Below, one piece after another: positions 56,099 to 64,000 of a stretch of 64,000 bases of DNA (positions are counted from its first letter, which is position 1; the number at the start of each line of letters is the position of its first letter). This stretch comes from Hypomyces perniciosus (Eukaryota > Ascomycota > Sordariomycetes > Hypocreales > Hypocreaceae): NCBI GenBank assembly GCA_008477525.1, contig SPDT01000007.1, forward strand, positions 2,232,001 through 2,296,000, read 5' to 3'. The notes below the pieces were generated by a model. That model saw only the letters and a program-made list of their open reading frames with translations, was not told the origin of the DNA and did not search any database. The position numbers and the translations under genes were made by a program.

Positions 56099-57098
56099 TC
56101 AGAAAGCGTTGGGCTCTACCTTTAATGGCATGCTGCTGAAGAAAAAGGTCCATCGCTTCCTCTTGCGACATTCCTCGCTCAACCGTTCCAAGTCAAACAG
56201 CTCCCCGATAGGCATTCCCCATCCAGCAATGAGCCACTCATGGAAATAGTAATCTGGATTCTGGCAAGGCCATGTCTCCAGACCGGTCTGATCTCCCGCG
56301 GCGGCGGCAAAGTTGTTATCCCACAGCCAGCGGAGCATTTCCTCTGACTGCTGGAGCCCGATGCAAGGAGGGTCTGGGAGGCTAGCCATTGTGGTCCATT
56401 CATCCTCGGTCAACCTGTTGACGGCACGTGTCCAGCCGGTGCGAATGATGAGAATGTCGCCGTCTTTGAAAGTAGTTCCTTGGCTGGAGGCTACTTCTTT
56501 AAGGTCCTGGAGGCTGATGGACGTCGCGGTGAATGGCTTGACTTCGATGCCCTTGACATCTGCCCAGGACGCATAGTCCAGCAAGACACCACGTCCTACA
56601 ATGCCGCCATTCCCAACCCATTCTGATGCGTGTGCTTCCTTAGCTTTCTCAATCCATCCATCACACACAGAATGGGGTTCCCGCCAAGGCCAGCTTACCG
56701 TGAGTCCCATTAACAGTAGACGTGCTGAAGTCCTCCTGCTTTTTCCCATTAAAGAAGAGCTTCTCCTTCTGGTACGCAAAGTGCCTGAACCCATCCCACT
56801 GCGTACTGCTCTGCGTGTTGAACGTGACGATATCATCGTTGATCATCATTGGCTCCCACGGCTTGATCGTGTGGTGCATCAATTGCCTACCCCAGAACGG
56901 CTTGAGCGGGCGGTTGACCGGCAAGTCCGTGGAGACCCGAGTTCCGTCGACGATCTCCCGAGCGGCAATTGCAGTCGCTTCTGGCGTCAAGAGATTCAGC
57001 ATGCCCAACTGGTCATTTTCTCCAAACAGGCCCCAGGCGTTTCCGTGAGGGCCATCCTTGCGGAGCGGCAGGGAGTCAAAAGATGGTTTAGTCGGCAT
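56099..57098 (-). CDS. Cyclase-family metal hydrolase (kynurenine-formamidase-like, PF04199 type), 314 aa
   Basis: A probable metal-dependent hydrolase. Exon 1 is 57098-56699 and exon 2 is 56643-56099. The 55-nt intron (GTAAGC...AAG) is my best fit: the phases close (400 + 545 nt), but the acceptor is weaker than the others. Motifs: the conserved block STQWDGFRHFAYQKEK (fungal version of the Asp/His metal region), GGIVGRGVLLDY, GDILIIRTGWTR and AAAAGDQTGLETWPCQNPDYYFHEWL. The usual HxGTHxDxPxH motif of bacterial kynurenine formamidases is replaced by SSTQWDGFRH, as in other fungal members. The substrate is unknown. It is convergent with the SDR gene. Confidence 0.75.
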
Positions 57099-57548
57099 TG
57101 TGAGGGAGGTGTGATAAGGACTTATCGTCGAAATCTCGAGGATTGACGCTGATATTTATGAAGAGAGGTATTATTAAGTCGATTGCCCATCTCGTATTAA
57201 TACGGGGGATGTAGTACTCCATGCCTGATATTGACTAAGATGGATGAGGTGCATAGAGCACTAATACTAGTACGGATGCTAACCCCTACTCTGCAATAAC
57301 GCATCAGCTTACGGAGTATTACTCCATACCAGTACGGCGGATTGACTAATACTATTATTAGATCCCGGGACGTCAGGGTCAACCTGCCGAGTAGATAGTG
57401 GTAAAACGACGGCCCTCTCGAGTTTCTCCCAGGCTCAAGATATCCAAGAACGCGGCGGCCCAGTTTAAGAATCTCTTTAAACGTGGACCTGCTGTTGATA
57501 TGTGGTCTGATGGAGAGACGATTAGCTGCCTGGCGACTGCTTCTTGTT
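57099..57548. other. Intergenic region
   Basis: AT-rich promoter of the cyclase gene and 3' flank of the ankyrin gene, with TACGGAGTA at 57310-57318. No gene. Confidence 0.4.
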
Positions 57549-60500
57549 TCAATGCTGCTGATCAGATGGCTTCCACTCTCGCAACAATTTGGCGATGATG
57601 AAATGCCCAGCGGATGAAGCCAGTTCGGCGGCCGCCTTGCATCGCGTCTCAATGGTTTCAGGATCGCCATCATTCTGAAGCATCAAATACATCATATCGA
57701 GGCGCCCATGCTCTGCCGCTGCTTCCAGAGCTGTCCGGCCACTGTTAACTGCTGGTGCGGCGTTGACGTCGGCTCCCTCCTTGAGAAGCATCACGGCGAT
57801 AGGCAGGTGGCCCCTTATAGCAGCTCTTTGCAGTGCTGTCGCCCCATGGTTTTTGGCGGGTGGCCCGTTAACATCAGCGTTATGTGAGAGGAGAAACTCG
57901 ACCATGTGAACGCTCCCCTGTTTAGCTGCGATTTGTAGGGCCGTGTTGCCGTACGATGCAATCGCGGGGGCGTTTATGTCGGCGCCGGCATTTAAAAAAA
58001 GCTTGACGAGGTTAATATTGTCAGAATCAACTGCTTTTTGCAGGACTGTCATTTCCCCCATTTCCGAACCACACGCGTTAACATCTGCTCCAGCGTTCAG
58101 AAGTAACTCTACACTGTGTACGCAGCCCTGATCAACAGCTTTCCGAAGTGGAGCGCCGTGAGACGCATTCACATCAGCGCCATGGTCAACTAGCAGCTTG
58201 ACCATATCATTTTTGATCGTACACTGTCTGAGCGCTCGCAGGAGTGCAGAATCCGCGTAGGGACTACTTGGGTGTTTGGGGCTCACCCCCCTTTTGAGCA
58301 GGAGCTTCACAACGTCCATCCAGTTGCAGGTCACAGCCCCCTCAAGTACTGCGACGCCAACTCTGCCGCAAACTTTTGCATTGCCATTCATCAAGATGTT
58401 AAAAATCTCCAGGCTGCCTGTTCTAGCTGCAATTTCAAGCGGCGTCTGACCGTCGTCGCCCGGACGGCCCCTGTTGACGTCGGCACCAGCTTCTATAAGA
58501 CAACGAACGATTCTTTCTTCCTCGGTGATTATGGCAGCCGCAAGGGGAGATTCCCAAATTGTATGGCCATTAGGATTGGCTCCCCGACTGAGTAGTAATT
58601 GAATCATGTCGTATTGCTCGTTCTCGATCGCAGCGCGGAGGGCTAGACACTGATCCTTCGAGTCTGGCAGCCCATTGACGTTCGCGCCTTTGTCAATCAG
58701 CCTTTTGGCGATTGAAATGTGATTTTTCTGTATTGCGACTTGGAGTGCGGTTTGCCTACCGCTGATTCTTGATGTGGGGGCATTAACATCAGCATTCATC
58801 TCCAGGAGATAGTTGACCATCTCCATGTCTCCTATGGCAGCGGCGGCCTGGAGGCATGTTCGACCATTTATAGGAGATGGATCTGCATTAATGTCTGCAC
58901 CAGCTTGGACTAGGATTTTGACCAGGTCGAGGTTTCTCTTTTGAACAGCTGCTTGAAGCGCAGTTCGGCCATTCCTGCGACTGGGCGGGGCGTTAATATC
59001 GGCAGCAGCGTCGAGCAAGCACTCAATCACAGCCTTGTCTCCGGATTCTGCAGCTGCTTGGAGAGCTGTTCGACCTCTAGGCTGTTGTGAGGGAGAATTC
59101 ACATTTGCTCCCTTGCTCAACAAGAGCTTCACCAACTTGAGATTTCCTGCCGCTGATGCAATCTGTATTGCCGTACCATAACCTCCCATCGCATTGACAT
59201 CTGCATCGAAGCTAAGTAGTAATCGAACCAGTGTAATATCACCTTTTGATGCTGCTGCTTGTAGCGGTGTTTGGATGCTTCGTAAAACATCCAAGTAAGC
59301 ATCACAATAGTCACAATAGTCATAGTCGCCGCAACAGTCACAGTCGCCACAACAGTCACAGTCGTCGGAACAGACGCACTCGTCGGAACAGACACACTCG
59401 TCGGAACAGATACGCTCGTCACAGTAGCGTTCGTGTCCATCAAAACCGAACTCCTTGGCGTAAATCTCAGCAGGGAGCTCATTGACATCTGCTCCTGCAT
59501 CCAAAAGAATTAGAACCATCTCGATGTTGCCTTTCGCGACAGCATGCTGAAGTGGTGTTGTAAACAATCTCACGTCGCCTCCCCTCGCAGCCTTCTCACA
59601 TTCGTCTTCTGGTATCAGGTCAATCAGACCGTGAGCTTTCGCTCCAGCGCTAAGCAAAAGCTCAACCATGTCGGCATTGCAACACTTTGCCGCAGTTTGG
59701 AGTGGCGTTTCACCAGATCCCATTGTGTCGTTTACGCGAGCACCAGCCTTCAACAGCATTCGAGGCAGTTCTTGGTTTCCACTCTTCATAGCAGACCAAA
59801 GTAATGTCATCCTGTGCCAATTTTTGACCTGTTCGTTCACATCCGCGCCGCGGTCAATTAGAAGTTGAGCGATAAGGGGACAGTCGGGACGCTTTGTAAT
59901 TGCGATCTGGAGTGGTGACAAAGTGAAATGATCACCGTGGAGAGGGTTAACATGAGCTCCAGCATCCAGCAAAAGACGAACAAGAGACAAATCCCCGTGC
60001 CGTATCGCATTTTCTAGAGGGGAGGTCTTGTGGGAGTAATAGGTTCCAGTAAAAATATTGGGATCGACATCCTTCCTAACCATCGCGCGAATCGTGGTTG
60101 GCTCATTAAACCTTACAGCACTAGCGAGAAGGGTGGAGGCAAATAATTGAGTCGATGGAGTCTTCTTCTCGATGAGGTGCTCAATAAACCAGAATAGTCC
60201 ACTCCGCAAGATCCATGTAAGGAGTTTGTCGACCTTGCCGTCATCAAGCATGTTGTTGGAACAGAGATAGACTGCATACCGGAGTAGCTGGAATGGTGCC
60301 TCCATAGCAGAACCCTGGATTTGACGCATAGTGTCTCCATCTTGTCTCTCGATGGTGATATGCTCCAGGTTGGAAGCTACTTTGGAGAAGTATTCGGGGA
60401 TATCTGGGTCGATAGACTTGTCTAGGCATTCTCCAAGAAGCACTCTAACTTCACGGTTGGTCTGCGCTATTTGCCCAAACGGCGACGAAGACTCAGAAGG

Positions 60501-61363
60501 ATCCCAGTCCAAAAAGAGTTGAGGGCTTGATATTGGTTGAAATGACTCAAGCATGGGGAAATGAGGCTGCCCATTGTTCAGATCCTGGGAAAGCATCAAC
60601 AAAAGATTGGGGAGGCTTGACCAGTCGCCACTCACACTCGCCAACACTGGAATAGATGTGTTAGGGAACAGGTCAAAATTTATGAACCTGCTTGGGGTAG
60701 GATTCTTGCCAGTAGCAAGATGCCAGACTTTGAAAGTTAACGAGACAGAAGAATGAAAAGTTCGACGAGAAACCTACCGGATGATTCTAAGAGATCCTGA
60801 AACTGGAACCAAGGCAACCGCGAGCAGTTGACGAAATTAGCTACCTCTGCTGGCGGCGTCTGAACAATCACACCATCTGGGGTATCCGCTGGAAGGTCTA
60901 GAAGAAAGTGTTAGCTATCTTCCCGCCAAATTGCATCGGGCTGAGAAAGAAGAAACTTGCCTGATTCCCGTCCCGCATCACATCCGGAACGGCCATATCT
61001 TCTTGCTGCCTTCTTTAATTTCTTCGCCCCGACCACTCTGCCTTTGATGGCGACCTCAGTCTCCTTGCCATCACGTTTTCGCTTTTGGACCTGAGTGATG
61101 GCATATACCATCGTCTCTTTGGTGACATTTTCCCCAACCTCCCAATTTTTTAGCTTTCGCACGTATTGATGGTGACTATAAAGCTGGCGTTAGAGTCTGA
61201 ACTTCTGGTACTCAGAACTATTATTGACCAACGTGGGACAGAATCCATAGTTTGTCTTCATGTGATTCATGAGCTCTGCTAAAGTCATGGTCTGGTAGAG
61301 GGCGGCTATCTCTGCCTTGTGGACGTCCCACTCATGTTCAAAAATGCGTGGTGCAGTCGCCAT
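57549..61363 (-). CDS. Clr5-domain ankyrin-repeat protein (1187 aa) with a Cys/Asp-rich insertion
   Basis: A large protein-interaction protein, probably nuclear or cytosolic. Exons: 61363-61233, 61175-60961, 60897-60778 and 60646-57549, all in phase. Intron 2 (60960-60898) is a GC-AG intron (GCAAGT donor). Exon 1 opens the Clr5 domain (EHEWDVHKAEIAALYQTMTL, ELMNHMKTNYGFCPT); exon 2 continues it (HHQYVRKLKNW). From about residue 320 to the end there are more than 20 ankyrin repeats (e.g. LLLDAGAHVNPLHGD, GRTALQAAAESGDKAVIECL). Near residues 560-605 a Cys/Asp-rich low-complexity insertion (CSDECVCSDECVCSDDCDCC) is placed between repeats. Clr5-ankyrin proteins are common in filamentous fungi and expand in number; their role is unknown. 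The nucleotide sequence of the insert is itself a short tandem repeat. Confidence 0.88.
59309..59435 (-). repeat. In-frame short tandem repeat encoding a Cys/Asp-rich segment
   Basis: Minus-strand units related to TGTTCCGACGAGTGCGTC and TGTGACTGTTGCGGCGAC are repeated several times in frame inside the Clr5-ankyrin gene. Confidence 0.8.
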
Positions 61364-62004
61364 GGCTGTGCTGAACAGTATGCACAAGTCTACTGGGAGT
61401 AGGCGATGTTGAAGATGGGAGAATGATCAGGCAAGCTGGATAACAGCGAGGAACACCACCTATATATTTGGCCATGGCTTGTTTCTCTCCTATCTTGGCA
61501 ATGAATCCAAAATTTGCGTTGAGGCTATGACGAGCCATGGCGAAGCCAATCAGAGATGCATTGCAGGGGTGCTGGATGCGTGGCAGATACCGTGGCTGAG
61601 TTCTGCGGTGCCAAAATTCGCGGTTCCAGAATTTGCAGTACTCAACAGATCGTACAGTATTGCCAGAATTTGCGTTCCGTAGAATTTGTGGTCAGGGGAG
61701 CCGTTGGTTAGGCACTGGAAGGAATCGCAAATTCTGGCGCTGCCAGCAATGAGGCTGACCAGCACCCTCCAGCACCCTGATCCTGGTCATGTCTCACACA
61801 GGCCAGAATTTGCTTTTCTGCTGTGCGGTGACCGAGAGTTCACCATGACAAGTCTTGAAGAGGCGTATGCACAGAATGTGGAGTGAAGCCAGAATTTGCA
61901 ACGAACAGGAGTATATAGAAATCACAAAATCGCCGCCGAAGATGCAGTTGGAAAGTGTCCTTTAAACCCCATTCGAAATAACTGGCACCGGCCTAACACT
62001 GAGA
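61364..62004. other. Intergenic region with a repeated CCAGAATTTGC word
   Basis: No gene is seen. Between about 61505 and 61900 the word CCAGAATTTGC and close variants occur about six times, one inverted (GCAAATTCTGG near 61727). The region is the probable promoter of both the ankyrin gene (minus) and the small membrane protein gene (plus). Confidence 0.6.
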
Positions 62005-62319
62005 ATGACTTTATCCTCCGAAGCGATCATCGCCCTGGTAGGGGTTTTTGTTGCCGTCCCCTCAGCGGCCCTCATTCTTTGGAGGTTGTACAAGAAAAGT
62101 ACTAGATCGAACGCACCTAAAACCTCTACAGGTACGTTGCCAGGCGTCGTTGGACACAATTCATCCTTGGAAATTGCACTGACATGAATAGGGGAGGATA
62201 CTGAGCAAACCGAACTCATCGGACATACCCAACGAACACCAGCTGGAAGCGAGAATGTTCATCAACCGGGCCGACCAGTCGCGACTGTTGGAGTGGTCGT
62301 TTGTGTCCACCTTCCCTGA
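62005..62319 (+). CDS. Small single-pass membrane protein, 84 aa, two exons
   Basis: Exons are 62005-62131 and 62192-62319, with a 60-nt intron (GTACGT...TAG) in phase 1. The N-terminus MTLSSEAIIALVGVFVAVPS AND then AALILWRLYKK gives one membrane segment (about residues 7-28) with a basic cytosolic anchor (RLYKKSTR), followed by a polar, Gly/Thr-rich tail. The positively charged side suggests N-out/C-in. No family is certain, though short one-segment proteins of this kind are found near ankyrin and other signalling genes in some fungi. Divergent from the Clr5-ankyrin gene, 641 bp away. Confidence 0.6.
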
Positions 62320-62746
62320 CGCTTCGAGCCGAATAAATGTATATATTCGGAATTAAGTGGAATTGCTGTTACAAATTGTATACAGATTAACGGAGTACCT
62401 CTCGGAGGTTGAGCTTCACCCACCGGCACTTTGGTATCGGCGCCGGCGAAATAGTGGGTATGACGGCCCCGATGGATCCGCTACGGCATGAGACGAATAC
62501 GCATTTTATTCGGTGCTCACTTGGACCGAGAGGGGTGGTTCTTTGTATCGTCGTCTTCATGCTAGTCATTATATGCCAGATATGTTGATGGTTTTGAGAA
62601 ACAAGCTCTTGTGTGACGCATGGCATTGAATTGTCAGGCAGACGTCCGTTTCCCAGATCACACCCACAAAATGCGACCACCATCTCCATTGACAGCAAGT
62701 GGCATCATCCATTTCCATTTCTAGAAATGGATCATGATCATCACGA
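62320..62746. other. Intergenic region with a perfect 18-bp palindrome
   Basis: No gene. A perfect palindrome (TCCATTTCTAGAAATGGA) lies at 62714-62731, just after the stop of the gene on the right. It contains TTCTAGAA, a heat-shock-element-like unit. ATGATCATCACGATCATG follows. Confidence 0.5.
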
Positions 62747-64000
62747 TCATGCAACTTCAAATGTCGTCTCTCCCCATCCGTACACCCTCTTCAATCGACG
62801 TGCATAGACTGGTATCAAATATCCTTCAATCCGAGACTTGTGCGGTCGGTGCACTGTGAACGATTTTTCTACCTTCATGCTCTCGGGCGGTAGAAAGGTA
62901 TACACAGACCCAAATTTGGGCACGATGGAAAATCCCAACTCGGCCATGCCTCCCTCAAAAGCTGCCCAGTTTACTGAGCCTCTTGCTTTTGCCTTGTTGA
63001 ACAGCGTGGAAAAAACTTCAGCAGTTGACGCGCTGACTTTGAACTTCTGCGATGGCACTGCGGGTTCCTCTTGGGTAGGTGTGGTGAGTGACATAATGAT
63101 CCCAAACTTGGTTACCTGAGAGGGACGTGTCTTTTCTTTTTCCTTTCGTTGCTTGACTCGCTCATCCCATGGCTGCTGGGGTGTCACGGGGAGGGGCACA
63201 TAGTCGGTCTTTTCCAGTTTGGCCTTTGCTTGTTGGTACTGGTCCTGAAGATCAGTTAAGCAGTCCTCGATGAGATCTTGGTAAAGAAATCCCATTTTTG
63301 CGCCAGCCTCCTCGATAATGAACCTGTCAAGTTCTTTCAGCGCGCCCTCCGCCATTCCGGGTTCAAGAAGATTGTCTATAGGAACTGCAAAGTCGCACAG
63401 GTCGACTTTGTTCCTGAGAGGGTTTAGGCCAACGTTTAGATCCTCGGATCTAGACACAAACATTTGTCCCTTCTTGCGGGAGAGGGGTGGCATCGAGATG
63501 ACCGGGGACAAATCCTGAATGAATCCAGTGATTACGGCCAAATCTCCCAATGAGTCAACCTCCCTCTCTTGTAGGTTCTCTCGGTCCATGGGATGGGATT
63601 CATAAAGTTCACTCAGTTTCTTGATCCACTCCACTGCCTTGGCTGCATTGGTCTGGGACTGGCACAAACGGAGCATATAGTGGAGTTGGGGATTGGTTCT
63701 GGTGAGCTCTTCTGGGCTGATCTTCATATTGACCTTTGCATTTCCAGCGCTGTCGGATGAGTTGGGTATGCGCTTAAAGTACTTGGAGCCTGTGCCAGTC
63801 CGGACATGTCGAGTGAAGAGGGCTTGCGCTCGGCTGTACTCCAGATGACACACGTTCGAGATTTCCTGAAGAATAATAGCACGATACACCTTGTCGGTAG
63901 TCGAGCTTCCGAGGAGTGCTAGCAGGCGACATATGTAATTCCAAATTGCAGTGCCTTTAATTGCAGCGTGAATCGACTCGAAGATGGCACCGCTGATGTG
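62747..64000 (-). CDS. 3' part of a large hypothetical gene, possibly DUF6604-type; runs off the right edge
   Basis: The frame is open from 64000 down to the stop at 62747 (about 417 residues seen), so the N-terminus and start are outside the window. The early part has a hydrophobic helix (IHAAIKGTAIWNYICRLLAL). A long, charged, Lys/Glu-rich middle follows with possible coiled-coil (DLQDQYQQAKAKLEK). The C-terminal domain reads VNWAAFEGGMAELGFSIVPK, FLPPESMKVEKSF, HRPHKSRIEGYLIPVYARRL and ends KRVYGWGETTFEVA. This final pattern (small helix, PPESM, HxPHxxxxI, RRL..YGW) resembles the C-terminus of fungal proteins annotated with DUF6604, by memory only. No catalytic motif seen. The gene lies next to a Clr5-ankyrin gene. 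Confidence 0.6.
   Translation of the reverse strand, partial: HISGAIFESIHAAIKGTAIWNYICRLLALLGSSTTDKVYRAIILQEISNVCHLEYSRAQALFTRHVRTGTGSKYFKRIPNSSDSAGNAKVNMKISPEELTRTNPQLHYMLRLCQSQTNAAKAVEWIKKLSELYESHPMDRENLQEREVDSLGDLAVITGFIQDLSPVISMPPLSRKKGQMFVSRSEDLNVGLNPLRNKVDLCDFAVPIDNLLEPGMAEGALKELDRFIIEEAGAKMGFLYQDLIEDCLTDLQDQYQQAKAKLEKTDYVPLPVTPQQPWDERVKQRKEKEKTRPSQVTKFGIIMSLTTPTQEEPAVPSQKFKVSASTAEVFSTLFNKAKARGSVNWAAFEGGMAELGFSIVPKFGSVYTFLPPESMKVEKSFTVHRPHKSRIEGYLIPVYARRLKRVYGWGETTFEVA

Noticed and set aside
26867..57098. Classical secondary-metabolite cluster
   Set aside because: No PKS, NRPS, terpene cyclase or DMATS gene is seen; the enzymes present fit catabolism as well or better.
59246..59485. 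His/Asn/Arg-rich plus-strand frame (HNSHSRRN repeats)
   Set aside because: The antisense of the Cys/Asp-coding tandem repeat in the Clr5-ankyrin gene.

Overview
The window is nuclear DNA from a filamentous ascomycete (Pezizomycotina). The gene families and codon use fit Sordariomycetes, perhaps Hypocreales, but the order is an inference. Supporting signs are short introns of about 50-130 nt with GTRNGT donors and CAG/TAG acceptors, Zn2Cys6 transcription factors, MFS sugar porters, secreted alpha/beta hydrolases, a Clr5-ankyrin gene, and long intergenic stretches with (TAC)n/(TAG)n tracts. I resolved splicing by hand from splice sites and reading phase, so the exon limits are predictions.

Layout. 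0-13 kb is conserved housekeeping sequence: a mitochondrial polyprenyl diphosphate synthase (coq1), a hypothetical gene, an old gene relic, an allantoinase whose promoter has purine-regulator-like and GATA sites, and a full-size ABCG transporter. 13-26 kb holds a small hypothetical gene, an eight-exon MFS sugar transporter, a 3.7 kb gene-poor gap, a proline/glycine/tyrosine-rich protein, a compact ankyrin protein whose start codon is assembled by splicing, and a DUF3140 + Tudor-like (HVA1) protein.

26-57 kb looks like accessory catabolic sequence. A secreted PAF-acetylhydrolase-like enzyme, a FAD monooxygenase and an HSL-type esterase lie together. They are followed by a regulator with two Zn2Cys6 clusters, relics of a FAD monooxygenase and an allantoate-permease-type transporter, and an exact 135-bp tandem duplication upstream of a DFR-like reductase. 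Next come a second Zn2Cys6 regulator and a divergent pair of MFS sugar porter and AnmK/levoglucosan-kinase family kinase. A secreted TAP-like peptidase, an SDR and a cyclase-family hydrolase close this part.

57-64 kb has a five-exon Clr5-ankyrin protein with a Cys/Asp-rich insertion, a short region rich in a CCAGAATTTGC word, a small single-pass membrane protein, and the 3' part of a large gene that resembles DUF6604-type fungal proteins and runs off the right edge. The two most attractive leads are the transporter + kinase pair (44.8-48.7 kb), a candidate anhydrosugar-use module, and the high density of two related 9-bp words, TACTCCGTA and TACTTCGTA, between genes. I saw no rRNA, tRNA, CRISPR or intact transposon.
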